From assembly GCF_900128475.1 (NCBI RefSeq), contig NZ_LT635838.1:684536-748535 (forward strand): DNA of 64,000 bases, read 5' to 3'. Shown here piece after piece: positions 1 to 9,241 of the stretch. Both the position numbers and the translations under genes were made by a program. The notes beneath the pieces are model-generated. The model was not told the DNA's origin and searched no databases. It saw only the letters and a list, made by a program, of their open reading frames with translations. Each line of letters opens with the position of its first letter. The first letter of the stretch is position 1. Source of the DNA: Mediterranea massiliensis (GTDB taxonomy: Bacteria > Bacteroidota > Bacteroidia > Bacteroidales > Bacteroidaceae).

Positions 1-1344
1 GCACACTACCAGAAGAAGGCGGCCTTTGCCAACTACCTGCCCAAGCTGGACGCAACGGGCACCTACATCCGCAACCAGAAAGAACTGTCGCTGCTGAGCG
101 ACTCGCAGAAAGAGGCGCTGTCCAACCTGGGCACCAACCTGAGCGGCGCCCTGCAGAGCGGCGTGCAGAACCTGATAGCCCAGAACCCGGGCCTGCTGCA
201 GAACCCGCAGTTCGTGCAACTGGTACAGGCCTTCGGGAGCATAGACCTGGCCGGACCGCTGAACCAGGTGGGCAACTCGCTGGTGGACGCCCTGCGCACC
301 GACACGCGCAACATCTTTGCCGGAGCCGTCACCCTGACGCAACCGCTGTACATGGGCGGAAAAATCAGAGCCTACAACAAAATCACCAAATATGCGGAAG
401 AACTGGCCCGCCAGCAACACAGCACGGGCATGCAGGAAGTGATACTGAACACCGACCAGGCCTACTGGCAGGTGGTGTCGCTGGTACACAAGAAGAAGCT
501 GGCCGAAGGCTACCTGGAGCTGCTGAAAAAGCTGGAAAGTGATGTGGACAAGATGATCAACGAAGGCGTGGCCACCAAGGCCGACGGCCTGTCGGTAAAG
601 GTGAAGGTGAACGAGGCCGAAATGACGCTGACCAAGGTGGACGACGGCCTGAGCCTGTCGCGCATGCTGCTGTGCCAGCTGTGCGGACTGGACCTGACGA
701 CGGACATCGTGCTGGAGGACGAGCGGGAAGAGAGCCTGGCAGAAGCCGGAGCGGCCGGCAAGGAGTTCAACATGGAAAGTGTATATGCCACGCGCCCCGA
801 AGTGCGCAGCCTGGAGCTGGCCTCCAAGATCTACGACCAGAAGGTGAACGTGACCCGCTCGGAAATGCTGCCCTCCATCGCCCTGATGGGAAGCTATATC
901 GCCACCAGTCCGTCGGTGCTGAACAGCTTTGAGAAGAAGTTCAAAGGCATGTGGAACGTGGGCGTGATGGTATCGGTACCTCTGTGGCACTGGGGCGAAG
1001 GCATCAATAAGGTGAAGGCGGCCAAGGCGGAAGCCAACATCGCCCGCTTCCAACTGGCGGAAGCCAAGGAAAAAATACAGCTGCAGGTGAACCAGTCGGC
1101 CTTCAAGGTGAACGAGGCGGCCAAGAAACTGGTGATGGCCGAGAAGAACCTGGAGAAGGCGGACGAGAACCTGCGCTACGCCACCCTGGGCTTCGAGGAA
1201 GGGGTGATACCGGCCAGCAACGTGCTGGAAGCCCACACGGCCTGGCTGTCGGCCCAGTCGGAGAAGATCGACGCCCAGATAGACGTGAAGCTGACAGACC
1301 TCTACCTGAAGAGGGCAACGGGAGAACTTATAAATGAAGAATGA
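1..1344 (+). CDS. TolC-family outer membrane efflux protein (5' partial)
   Basis: The reading frame is open from the first base, so the gene starts before the window; 447 residues are visible. The protein is rich in long amphipathic helices with alternating Gln, Ala, Asn, Glu and Leu, and contains the family pattern of an outer membrane segment (AVTLTQPLYMGGKIRAYNK, and later VMVSVPLWHWGEG) followed by helices. This is the TolC/OEP fold, a trimeric channel through the outer membrane and periplasm. It is followed 23 bases later by an HlyD-type adaptor and then by two ABC-2 permeases on the same strand, so it is most likely the exit duct of that exporter. The substrate cannot be told from sequence. 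The missing part should hold the signal peptide. Confidence 0.9.
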   Translation, partial: AHYQKKAAFANYLPKLDATGTYIRNQKELSLLSDSQKEALSNLGTNLSGALQSGVQNLIAQNPGLLQNPQFVQLVQAFGSIDLAGPLNQVGNSLVDALRTDTRNIFAGAVTLTQPLYMGGKIRAYNKITKYAEELARQQHSTGMQEVILNTDQAYWQVVSLVHKKKLAEGYLELLKKLESDVDKMINEGVATKADGLSVKVKVNEAEMTLTKVDDGLSLSRMLLCQLCGLDLTTDIVLEDEREESLAEAGAAGKEFNMESVYATRPEVRSLELASKIYDQKVNVTRSEMLPSIALMGSYIATSPSVLNSFEKKFKGMWNVGVMVSVPLWHWGEGINKVKAAKAEANIARFQLAEAKEKIQLQVNQSAFKVNEAAKKLVMAEKNLEKADENLRYATLGFEEGVIPASNVLEAHTAWLSAQSEKIDAQIDVKLTDLYLKRATGELINEE

Positions 1345-1367
1345 AGAATTAATTTTCAATTATAGAA

Positions 1368-2354
1368 ATGGATACAAAATCGCAAAACAGTAACATGCTG
1401 CTGGCCTTCCTGACACTGGTGGGCGTCATCGCAGTAGTGGCCCTGGCAGGCTTCTTCATGCTGCACAAAGGGCCGGAAATCGTTCAAGGACAAGCAGACG
1501 TCAACGAATACCGCGTATCGAGCAAGGTGCCGGGACGCATCCTGGAGTTCCGCGTGAAGGAGGGACAACAGGTGAAGGCGGGCGACACCCTGGCCCTGCT
1601 GGAGGCACCGGACGTACAGGCCAAGCTGGAACAGGCACGGGCCGCCGAAGCCGCCGCACAGGCACAGAACGAGAAGGCCATCAAGGGAGCACGCCAGGAG
1701 CAGATACAGGGCGCCTACGAGATATGGCAGAAGGCACGTGCGGGGGTAACCATCGCCGAGAAGTCGTACAAACGAGTGAAGAACCTGTACGACCAGGGCG
1801 TGATGTCGGCGCAGAAGCTGGACGAAGTGACGGCGCAGCGTGAGGCGGCCATCGCGACGGAAAAGGCGGCCAAGTCGCAGTATGACATGGCCCGGAACGG
1901 TGCCGAACGCGAGGACAAGGAGGCTGCCGCAGCCCTGGTGCAGCGTGCGCGCGGAGCCGTGGCCGAAGTACAGTCGTACATCCAGGAAACGTACCTCATC
2001 GCCCAGACGGCGGGAGAGGTATCGGAAATCTTTCCCAAGGTGGGCGAGCTGGTGGGAACGGGAGCTCCCATCATGAACATCGCCGTGATGGAAGACATGT
2101 GGGTGAGCTTCAACGTGCGCGAAGACCTGCTGAAGGGACTGACCGTGGGTACGGAGTTCGAAGCCTATGTGCCGGCCCTGGACCGCAACATCCGGCTGAA
2201 GGTATATTATATGAAGGATCTGGGCACCTATGCCGCCTGGAAAGCCACGAAGACCACCGGCCAGTTTGACCTGAAGACGTTCGAAGTGAAGGCCAGTCCG
2301 CTGGAGAAGGTCGAGGGACTGCGGCCGGGAATGAGCGTGGTGCTGGAGAAATGA
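1368..2354 (+). CDS. HlyD/EmrA-family membrane fusion protein
   Basis: This 328-residue protein has one N-terminal membrane anchor at about residues 9-31. A lipoyl-like half motif follows (about 48-75, with SSKVPGRILEFRVKEGQQV), then a long Ala/Gln/Glu-rich coiled-coil hairpin (about 78-205), the second lipoyl half (about 208-240) and a beta-barrel domain. This order is typical of periplasmic adaptor proteins that join an inner-membrane transporter to a TolC channel. It lies between the TolC-like gene and two ABC-2 permease genes and is surely part of the same export unit. The chosen ATG lies 23 bases after the upstream stop and begins directly before the hydrophobic anchor. Confidence 0.92.
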   Translation: MDTKSQNSNMLLAFLTLVGVIAVVALAGFFMLHKGPEIVQGQADVNEYRVSSKVPGRILEFRVKEGQQVKAGDTLALLEAPDVQAKLEQARAAEAAAQAQNEKAIKGARQEQIQGAYEIWQKARAGVTIAEKSYKRVKNLYDQGVMSAQKLDEVTAQREAAIATEKAAKSQYDMARNGAEREDKEAAAALVQRARGAVAEVQSYIQETYLIAQTAGEVSEIFPKVGELVGTGAPIMNIAVMEDMWVSFNVREDLLKGLTVGTEFEAYVPALDRNIRLKVYYMKDLGTYAAWKATKTTGQFDLKTFEVKASPLEKVEGLRPGMSVVLEK

Positions 2355-2497
2355 AGAATGGGGAAAATGAAGAATGAAGAATGAAGAATGAGGAATGAAG
2401 AATGCTGTGATGGAGATCCTTCACTACGTTCAGGATGACCAATACTTTCATTTTCAATTCACAATTCTCAATTTTCAATTATCAATTTTCAATTAAA
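2355..2497. repeat. Low-complexity intergenic inverted repeat
   Basis: The gap between the adaptor and the first permease is filled by GAATGAAGAATGAA-type repeats on the left and their approximate complement (CAATTCTCAATTTTCAATT) on the right, so the region could fold as a long imperfect hairpin. In its middle (about 2408-2440) lies a unit with GAGATCCTTCACTACG and CAGGATGAC, related to the repeats at 43104-43225. Similar sequence recurs at 29600, 30637 and 34767 in this window. Confidence 0.7.
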
Positions 2498-2500
2498 TAA

Positions 2501-3676
2501 ATGAACGCAACAAAATACAAAGCCTTGTGGAACGTGATGAAGCGCGAGGGAAAGCGCCTCGTGTCGCGGCCGCTGTACCTGTTCTGCATGGTGGTGGCTC
2601 CACTGTTCTGCTACGTGTTCTTCACCACCCTGATGGACTCGGGGCTGCCGCAGAACATGCCGGTGGGCGTAGTGGACGAAGACATGACGACCACCTCGCG
2701 ACAACTGGCGCGCAACCTCGACGCCTTCGAGCAGACGGCCGTCGTGGCCCACTATCCCAACGTGACCGAGGCCCGGCAGGCCATGCAGCGGGGCGACATC
2801 TACGGTTTCTACTACATTCCCGACGGCACCACTGCCAAGGCGCAGGCCCAGCGGCAGCCCAAAGTGTCGTTCTACACCAACAACACACTGCTCATTGCCG
2901 GCTCGCTGCTCTACAAGGACATGAAGATGATGAGCGAACTGGCCTCGGGAGCCGCTACCCGCTCGGTGCTCTACGCCAAGGGAGCGACGGAAGACCAGGC
3001 CATGGGATTCCTGCAGCCCATCGTCATCGACACGCACCCGCTGAACAATCCGTGGATCAACTATTCGGTCTACCTGAACAATACGTTTGCACCGGGCGTA
3101 CTGATGCTGCTCATCTTTATGGTGACGGTGTTTTCCATCGGTGTGGAAATCAAGGACCGCACCGCCCGCCAGTGGCTGCGTACCGGCAACAACTCCATCT
3201 GGATATCGCTGGCCGGCAAGCTGCTGCCCCACACCGCCGTGTTCTTCCTGATGGGCATCCTGTACAATGTCTATCTGTACGGGTTCCTGCACTTCCCCTG
3301 CAATAGCGGCATCGGGCCGATGCTCTTTGCCACCCTGTGCCTCGTACTGGCATCGCAGGGCATGGGCATCCTGATGATCGGCGTCCTGCCCACCCTGCGC
3401 CTGGGGCTGAGCTTCGCCTCGCTGTGGGGCGTGCTGTCGTTCTCGATGTGCGGCCTGTCGTTCCCGGCCATGGGCATGCACCCCACGCTGCAGGCACTGG
3501 CCAACCTCTTCCCGCTGCGCCACTACTTCCTGATCTACGTGGACCAGGCGTTGAACGGGTATCCGATGATCTACTCGTGGACCAACTACGTGGCCCTGCT
3601 GCTGTTCATGATGCTGCCGTTCCTCATCGCCCACCGGCTGAAGGCGGCCCTCATTTACTATAAATACGTACCGTGA
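2501..3676 (+). CDS. ABC-2 type transporter permease
   Basis: The protein has 391 residues. It has a cytoplasmic N terminus, one membrane helix at about 27-46, a large extracytoplasmic domain (about 47-200), and five or so hydrophobic helices in the C-terminal half (about 205-380). This is the ABC-2 membrane family with a periplasmic domain, as in YhhJ and YbhS/YbhR. It overlaps the next permease gene by 4 bases (ATGA), so the two are translationally coupled and probably form a heterodimer. No ATP-binding motif is present in either protein, so the nucleotide-binding subunit must be encoded elsewhere or before the window. Confidence 0.9.
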   Translation: MNATKYKALWNVMKREGKRLVSRPLYLFCMVVAPLFCYVFFTTLMDSGLPQNMPVGVVDEDMTTTSRQLARNLDAFEQTAVVAHYPNVTEARQAMQRGDIYGFYYIPDGTTAKAQAQRQPKVSFYTNNTLLIAGSLLYKDMKMMSELASGAATRSVLYAKGATEDQAMGFLQPIVIDTHPLNNPWINYSVYLNNTFAPGVLMLLIFMVTVFSIGVEIKDRTARQWLRTGNNSIWISLAGKLLPHTAVFFLMGILYNVYLYGFLHFPCNSGIGPMLFATLCLVLASQGMGILMIGVLPTLRLGLSFASLWGVLSFSMCGLSFPAMGMHPTLQALANLFPLRHYFLIYVDQALNGYPMIYSWTNYVALLLFMMLPFLIAHRLKAALIYYKYVP

Positions 3677-4926
3677 TGAAAAGAATGACCTTCAGACAAA
3701 GAGTCGTACAAGGCATCTACGACTTGTTCTATATATGGAGACAGGAGTTCCGCACCACCCTGCGCGACCAGGGGGTACTGATCTTCTTCATCCTGGTGCC
3801 GCTGGTCTACCCGCTAATCTACTCGTTCATCTACACCAACGAGACGCTGCGCGACGTGCCCGCCGTGGTAGTGGACTGCTCGCGCAGCTCGCTGAGCCGC
3901 CAGTACGTGCGCATGCTCGACGCCAGCCCCGACATCCGCGTGGTGGCACAGTGTGCCGACATGGAGGAAGCCAAGCTGGCCTTGCGCGAACGTGACGCCT
4001 ACGGCATCGTCTACCTGCCCGAGACCTTCAGCGACGACATCGCCGCCGGACGGCAGACGCAGGTGAGCATCTTCTGCGACATGAGCGGACTGATGTACTA
4101 CAAGGCCATGCTGAGCGCCAACACGGAAGTGTCGCTGGAGATGAACGCGGAAATCAAGATAGCCCGGGCCGGAAACACCACCGACCGGCAGGACGAGATT
4201 ACAGCCTACCCCATCGAATACAAGGACGTGGCGCTGTACAACCCCACCAACGGATTTGCCGCCTTCCTGATACCGGCCGTGCTGATACTGATCATCCAGC
4301 AGACGCTGCTGCTGGGCATCGGCCTGTCGGCAGGAACGGCCCGCGAGAAGAACCAGTTTCGAGACCTGGTGCCCATCAACCGCCACTACAACGGCACGCT
4401 GCGCATCGTCATGGGCAAGGGACTGAGCTACTTCCTGGTGTACACACTGGTGTCGGCCTACGTGCTGTGCGTGGTGCCCTGGCTGTTCAGCCTCAACCAG
4501 ATAGCCCTGCCGGGCGAACTGATTCTGTTCATTCTGCCCTACCTGAGCGCCTGCATCTTCTTTGCCATGACGGCCTCCATCGCCATCCGCAACCGCGAGA
4601 CGTGCATGCTGCTCTTTGTCTTCACCTCGGTGCCGCTGCTGTTTCTGTCGGGCATCTCGTGGCCGGCTTCGGCCATCCCGCCCTTCTGGCGCTACTTCTC
4701 GTACCTGTTCCCGTCGACCTTCGGCATCAACGGATATGTACGCATCAACAGCATGGGCGCCACGCTGAACGAAGTGCAGTGGGAATATCAGGCCCTGTGG
4801 CTGCAGACCGGCATCTACTTCCTGACCACCTGCCTGGTGTACCGCTGGCAGATTATCCGCAGCCGCAGGCACGTAATCGAAGCCTACAGGCGGTACAAGG
4901 CTATGAGGGAAGCGGCCGGCAAATAG
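3673..4926 (+). CDS. ABC-2 type transporter permease, second subunit
   Basis: This 417-residue protein has the same layout as the preceding one. It has a first helix at about 37-55 (ILVPLVYPLIYSFIY), an extracytoplasmic domain to about residue 190, and a run of hydrophobic helices up to about 390, ending in a basic cytoplasmic tail. The start overlaps the stop of the upstream permease by 4 bases. With the TolC-like and HlyD-like proteins it makes a complete envelope-spanning exporter apart from the missing ATPase. It is convergent with the porin gene, only 15 bases away, and no clear terminator hairpin is seen between them. Confidence 0.9.
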   Translation: MMKRMTFRQRVVQGIYDLFYIWRQEFRTTLRDQGVLIFFILVPLVYPLIYSFIYTNETLRDVPAVVVDCSRSSLSRQYVRMLDASPDIRVVAQCADMEEAKLALRERDAYGIVYLPETFSDDIAAGRQTQVSIFCDMSGLMYYKAMLSANTEVSLEMNAEIKIARAGNTTDRQDEITAYPIEYKDVALYNPTNGFAAFLIPAVLILIIQQTLLLGIGLSAGTAREKNQFRDLVPINRHYNGTLRIVMGKGLSYFLVYTLVSAYVLCVVPWLFSLNQIALPGELILFILPYLSACIFFAMTASIAIRNRETCMLLFVFTSVPLLFLSGISWPASAIPPFWRYFSYLFPSTFGINGYVRINSMGATLNEVQWEYQALWLQTGIYFLTTCLVYRWQIIRSRRHVIEAYRRYKAMREAAGK

Positions 4927-4941
4927 AAAGACTGTGCTGAA

Positions 4942-6003
4942 TCAGAAGCGGACCATCAGTTCGAGCACCACCTTGTCCTGCTCGGACTCCTTGGCGATGC
5001 TGCCCGCGGGATAGAAATACTTCTCATAGTTCAGGCGGAGGTCCGTACGGAAAGCCTTGCTGAGACTGAAGGTGATGCCTCCCGTCAGGCGGTGGCGCTT
5101 GTAGTCGGTGACGGTCAGGGCGCCGGTGGCCTCGTCGCGGGTCTGGGCATCGCTTTGGTCGGTCATCATGTCGTAGCGGGCCAGGAAAGACATCTTCTGG
5201 AAAACTTTCTTTAGGGGCAAGTCGTAGTTGATGAAGGCGTCGACCGAATGGACGTCCTGAAAAGCGTTATCAGAATATTGCTTGTAGAGGTATTCACCCT
5301 CGATGTGGAAACGGCCCGCTTCGTAATAGGTACCGATGTCGTAGGAGCGCATCCACACCTCTTCGGGCTTGATGCCTTGGACACTGAGGGTGAAGTTCCA
5401 TCCGTCAGCAGGCAATACCACCGCCTTGGCGGAGTAGTTCACCTCCTTGTGCCACACTTTCTGGTTGGTAAGACCCGTACCGTTGTAGAGTCCGCCCTCC
5501 AGCGTGACCGGCAGGCTGACGGGCAGCTGATAACCCAGCGTGACGCCGACATCGCGCACGTTGCCCACCTGCTTGGCGATGAACGAACGGTTGGCGAAGT
5601 ACTGCTCGTGGGGCGAACGGTGGGCATCGATGGTAAAGGGCACACGCATCTGTCCGGCCGTCACCGTCAGGCCCTTGGCGGGGAACACGCGGGCGTAGGC
5701 GTCGAGCATCTTGATCTGTCCTTCGTCGGATAGGTCTATCTCGGCCTTGTAGGCCACGATGGGAAGAATGTTGCCCGTGAGGCTGACGCGCGCGTTGCGT
5801 ACCTCGAAGCGTCCGGCTCCCATCCCCGTCTGATATTCGTACTTGGCACGGATGGTTCCGTTCACTTTCGGCAGGTAGTCCTTGCCTTCCAGACGTTCCT
5901 TGTCGATTTTCTTTCCGTCTTCATCGTTTCCCGCACTTTGCGCGGAGAGAGTGGTTGCGGCCAGCAGGGCAGCCGTCAGCAGGAGAATGCTCTTCTTCAT
6001 CAT
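4942..6003 (-). CDS. Porin, phosphate-selective porin O/P family
   Basis: The 353-residue product starts with a signal peptide (MKKSILLLTAALLAATTLSA, then Gln). It continues as alternating beta strands with frequent Tyr/Phe at strand ends and finishes with a terminal Phe (LELMVRF), as in outer membrane barrels. The segment with GQMRVPFTIDAHRSP and YFANRSF is characteristic of the Porin_O_P family. It would sit in the outer membrane as a channel, possibly for anions or phosphate, but the solute is not shown by sequence. It is a single gene transcribed divergently from the exonuclease gene; only a weak -7-like match (GAGCTTTG near 6049-6056) was found upstream. Confidence 0.85.
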   Translation of the reverse strand: MMKKSILLLTAALLAATTLSAQSAGNDEDGKKIDKERLEGKDYLPKVNGTIRAKYEYQTGMGAGRFEVRNARVSLTGNILPIVAYKAEIDLSDEGQIKMLDAYARVFPAKGLTVTAGQMRVPFTIDAHRSPHEQYFANRSFIAKQVGNVRDVGVTLGYQLPVSLPVTLEGGLYNGTGLTNQKVWHKEVNYSAKAVVLPADGWNFTLSVQGIKPEEVWMRSYDIGTYYEAGRFHIEGEYLYKQYSDNAFQDVHSVDAFINYDLPLKKVFQKMSFLARYDMMTDQSDAQTRDEATGALTVTDYKRHRLTGGITFSLSKAFRTDLRLNYEKYFYPAGSIAKESEQDKVVLELMVRF

Positions 6004-6155
6004 ATTTTGATCTTGTCTTGAAATGGGTTGTTCACTCGTTTTTCGGCCGCAAAGCTCGGAAATATGCGTTATGGGAATGTGTCATACGTGTTTCGTTTGT
6101 GTTACAGCGGCGGAAGGCGGCCCGGGACAGCCCAAAGAAAAAACTCCGTATTTCG

Positions 6156-6187
6156 TTTGACTATCCGCCCTACTTTCACTATTTTCG
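6156..6187 (+). promoter_or_regulatory. Promoter of the exonuclease gene
   Basis: A TTTG at 6156-6159 is followed after 20 bases by TATTTTCG at 6180-6187, one mismatch from the Bacteroidetes TAnnTTTG element. The start codon follows 23 bases later. Confidence 0.55.
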
Positions 6188-6210
6188 CCCGAAGTTAAAG
6201 AAGAACAAGG

Positions 6211-6705
6211 ATGAAAGACTTTGCAGCCATCGATTTTGAGACGGCCAACGGCGAACGGAGCAGCGTGTGCAGCGTGGGTATCGTCATCGTGCGCGACGGG
6301 GTAATCAAAGAAAAGATCTACCGCCTGATACGCCCCTACCCCAACTACTACAGCTACTGGAACACGCAGGTACACGGACTGACCCGCCGCGACACGGACG
6401 CTGCACCGGAGTTTCCGACGGTTTGGCAGGAAGTGGCCCCGCGGCTGGAAGGACTGCCGCTGGTGGCCCACAACAGTCCCTTCGACGAAGGGTGCCTGCG
6501 GGCGGCGTTCCAGGCTTTCGACATGGGCTATCCCGACTATGCCTTCTATTGCACCTGCCGTGCCTCACGGCGCACCTTCGGGAAGCAGCTGCCCAACCAC
6601 CAGCTGCAGACGGTGGCTGCCCGCTGCGGCTACGACCTGACGCACCACCATCATGCCCTGGCCGATGCCGAGGCCTGTGCCTGCATCGCCCTGGCCATCC
6701 TGTGA
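6211..6705 (+). CDS. DnaQ-like 3'-5' exonuclease
   Basis: This 164-residue protein is a single exonuclease domain of the DEDDh class, as in the DNA polymerase III epsilon subunit. The Exo I motif is AAIDFETANG near the N terminus (Asp and Glu metal ligands). Exo II lies around VAHNSPFDEG, and Exo III is in HHHALADAEAC near the C terminus. There is no polymerase-binding tail or GIY-YIG domain, so it is a stand-alone enzyme, probably trimming DNA or RNA 3' ends in the cytoplasm. It has its own promoter, and mnmA follows 74 bases downstream. Confidence 0.88.
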   Translation: MKDFAAIDFETANGERSSVCSVGIVIVRDGVIKEKIYRLIRPYPNYYSYWNTQVHGLTRRDTDAAPEFPTVWQEVAPRLEGLPLVAHNSPFDEGCLRAAFQAFDMGYPDYAFYCTCRASRRTFGKQLPNHQLQTVAARCGYDLTHHHHALADAEACACIALAIL

Positions 6706-6779
6706 GAAGAGGGGGATGAACCGCATGCCGAAAGATTTTGTTATATAGACTTTCATCCATTTAATAGAAATTACTGCTT

Positions 6780-7856
6780 ATGAACGGACCTGAAAAGAGA
6801 GTTTTGGTGGGCATGAGCGGCGGCATAGACAGCACCGCCACGTGCCTGATGCTGCGCGAGCAGGGCTACGAGATTGTGGGGCTCACCATGTGGGTGTGGG
6901 GCGACGAGCCGGTGGAGGCACGCCGCCTGGCCGAGAGCATGGGCATCGAGCACCACGTGGCCGACGAGCGCGAGGGCTTCCGCCGCACCATTGTACAATA
7001 TTTCATCGACGAATACCGCGCGGGACGCACGCCCAACCCCTGTGTGATGTGCAACCCGCTGTTCAAGTTCCGCATCCTGACGGAGTGGGCCGACCGCCTG
7101 GGTTGTGCCTACATCGCCACGGGCCACTATACGCGGCTGGAAGACAGGAACGGCAAACGCTACATCGTGGCAGGCGACGACGACAAGAAGGATCAGTCGT
7201 ACTTCCTGTGGCGGCTGGGGCAGGACGTGTTGCTCCGCTGCCTCTTCCCCCTGGGCGAATACACCAAGCTGAAGGTGCGCGACTACCTGCGCGACAAGGG
7301 CTACACGCTGAAGGCCGACGAGGGCGAGAGCATGGAGGTGTGCTTCATCAAGGGCGACTACCGCGACTTCCTGCGCGAGCACAGCCCCGAGATAGATACG
7401 GAGGTGGGCAAGGGATGGTTTGTGAACGCCGAGGGCGTGAAGCTGGGCGAGCACAAGGGCTTCCCGTACTACACCATCGGGCAACGCAAGGGGCTGGAGA
7501 TAGCCTTGGGCAAGCCGGCCTACGTGCTGAAAATCAATCCGCAGAAGAACACCGTGATGCTGGGCGATGCCGAACAGCTGAAGACGCGCTACATGCTGGC
7601 CGAGCAGGACTGCCTGACGGACGAGGCGGAGGTGTTCGGAAGCGACTGCCTGACGGTGCGCATACGCTACCGCAGCCGTCCCATTCCCTGCACGGTGAGC
7701 CGCCTGGAGGACGGACGCCTGCTGGTGCACTTCCAGGAAGAGGCATCGGCCATCGCACCCGGCCAGTCGGCGGTGTTCTACATCGGCCGTCGCGTGGTGG
7801 GCGGAGCGTTCATCGCTTCGCAACGGGGAATTGGAATGTTTGTTGAAAATGGATAA
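6780..7856 (+). CDS. mnmA: tRNA-specific 2-thiouridylase MnmA
   Basis: The 358-residue protein makes the 2-thio group of U34 in tRNA for Lys, Glu and Gln. It has the ATP pyrophosphatase loop SGGIDS (residues 13-18), the first catalytic region NPCVMCN (Cys88 and Cys91) and the second catalytic cysteine in SMEVCFI (Cys188). A central domain with [10 protein letters not shown] and a C-terminal beta barrel follow. The second motif is SMEVCFI instead of the usual S-Q-D-V-C-F-I, and the loop has Ile for Val. Bacteroidetes often carry more than one MnmA-like protein, so this may be the divergent paralogue. The subtilase gene follows after 18 bases. Confidence 0.9.
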   Translation: MNGPEKRVLVGMSGGIDSTATCLMLREQGYEIVGLTMWVWGDEPVEARRLAESMGIEHHVADEREGFRRTIVQYFIDEYRAGRTPNPCVMCNPLFKFRILTEWADRLGCAYIATGHYTRLEDRNGKRYIVAGDDDKKDQSYFLWRLGQDVLLRCLFPLGEYTKLKVRDYLRDKGYTLKADEGESMEVCFIKGDYRDFLREHSPEIDTEVGKGWFVNAEGVKLGEHKGFPYYTIGQRKGLEIALGKPAYVLKINPQKNTVMLGDAEQLKTRYMLAEQDCLTDEAEVFGSDCLTVRIRYRSRPIPCTVSRLEDGRLLVHFQEEASAIAPGQSAVFYIGRRVVGGAFIASQRGIGMFVENG

Positions 7857-7874
7857 TGGAAAATTGGAAATGAT

Positions 7875-9239
7875 ATGAAACGAATGATTGGGTTATTGGT
7901 TGGCATCCTGACCGTCCTGTCGGCGGGTGCACAACAGGACACGCTGAAGTATCGCATCTGCCTGAAGGACAAGGCGGCTACGGAGTACTCCTTGCAGCGT
8001 CCGGAAGAATTCCTGTCCGCGAAGGCTTTGGAGCGCCGCCACCGCCAGGGGTTGGAGGTGGACTCTACCGACCTGCCTGTATGTCGAAGCTATGTGGACG
8101 AGATACAGCGGCAGGGAGTGAACATCGTGGTGACGGGCAAATGGGAGAACTTCGTGACGGTGTCGTGCAACGACTCGTCGGCCATCGGCCGCATCGCCGC
8201 CCTGCCTTTCGTGCGCTCCGCCGAACGGGTGTGGATGCGCCCTGCCAAGGAGGTGGTGACGCCCCAACGCGACTCGCTGGTGAACCGCCCCGAGAAACAT
8301 CCTGAGAGATACTACGGTGCAGGCGCCGCACAGATACAGCTGAGCCGCGGCGACAAGCTGCACGAGGCGGGCTTCCGCGGGCAGGGGATGACCATTGCCG
8401 TCATCGACGCGGGTTATCACAACGCCGACCGCATCACGGCCTTCGACATGAACCGCGTGCTGGGCGTGAAGGACTTCGTCAATCCTCGTGCCGATATCTT
8501 TGCCGAGCAGAGCCACGGCATGGCCGTGTGGTCGTGCATGGGGTTGAACCGTCCGGAGGTGATGGTGGGCACCGCTCCCGAGGCTTCCTACTGGTTGCTG
8601 CGTAGCGAGGACGACTACTCCGAGAACCTGGTGGAGCAGGACTACTGGTCGGCCGCCGTCGAGTTTGCGGACAGCGTGGGGGTGGACGTCATCAATACGT
8701 CTCTCGGTTATTACACCTTCGATGACCCTTCGAAGAACTATGAGTTCCGTCAGCTGGACGGCCGGTACGCACTGATGTCGCGCCAGGCTTCGCACGTGGC
8801 CGACAAGGGCATGGTGCTGGTGTGCAGCGCGGGCAATGCGGGTGCAGGGCCGTGGAAAAAGATTACCCCTCCGGCCGATGCCGACAATGTGCTGACCGTG
8901 GGAGCGGTGGGAAAGGACGGCGTGCTGGCCACTTTCTCGTCCATCGGCAATACGGCGGACGGACGCATCAAGCCCGATGTGGTGGCCGTGGGCTACAAGG
9001 CCGACGTGATGGGTACCGACGGTAACCTGACGCAGGCCAACGGCACTTCCTTTGCCTCGCCCATTATGTGTGGCATGGTGACCTGCCTGTGGCAGGCCTG
9101 CCCCAAGCTGACGGCCAAGGAGGTAATCGAACTGGTACGTCGTTCGGGCGACCGCGCCGCTTATCCTGACAATATTTATGGCTATGGCGTGCCCGACCTG
9201 TGGCAGGCCTATCAGGAATACCTGTCCCAATCCCGCTGA
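7875..9239 (+). CDS. Subtilisin-like serine peptidase (S8 family), secreted
   Basis: This 454-residue protein begins with a signal peptide (MKRMIGLLVGILTVLSAGAQ). After a propeptide-like region comes the S8 catalytic domain. The aspartate is in AVIDAGYHNAD (Asp178), the histidine in EQSHGMAVWS (His214), the oxyanion asparagine in CSAGNAGAG (Asn321) and the serine in NGTSFASP (Ser392). The triad is complete, so the enzyme should be active in the periplasm or outside the cell. It has no C-terminal sorting domain. The gene ends 2 bases before xseA, so the two are probably co-transcribed, an odd pairing with DNA repair. The natural substrate is unknown. Confidence 0.92.
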   Translation: MKRMIGLLVGILTVLSAGAQQDTLKYRICLKDKAATEYSLQRPEEFLSAKALERRHRQGLEVDSTDLPVCRSYVDEIQRQGVNIVVTGKWENFVTVSCNDSSAIGRIAALPFVRSAERVWMRPAKEVVTPQRDSLVNRPEKHPERYYGAGAAQIQLSRGDKLHEAGFRGQGMTIAVIDAGYHNADRITAFDMNRVLGVKDFVNPRADIFAEQSHGMAVWSCMGLNRPEVMVGTAPEASYWLLRSEDDYSENLVEQDYWSAAVEFADSVGVDVINTSLGYYTFDDPSKNYEFRQLDGRYALMSRQASHVADKGMVLVCSAGNAGAGPWKKITPPADADNVLTVGAVGKDGVLATFSSIGNTADGRIKPDVVAVGYKADVMGTDGNLTQANGTSFASPIMCGMVTCLWQACPKLTAKEVIELVRRSGDRAAYPDNIYGYGVPDLWQAYQEYLSQSR

Positions 9240-9241
9240 CC

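Noticed and set aside
2489-3634. A 381-codon minus-strand frame opposite the first permease
   Set aside because: It is His/Gln/Arg-rich shadow sequence and the plus strand has a clear membrane protein.
9200-9241. Longer xseA start at 9200
   Set aside because: It lies inside the subtilase gene and the family starts at MDALSLYDLNAL.
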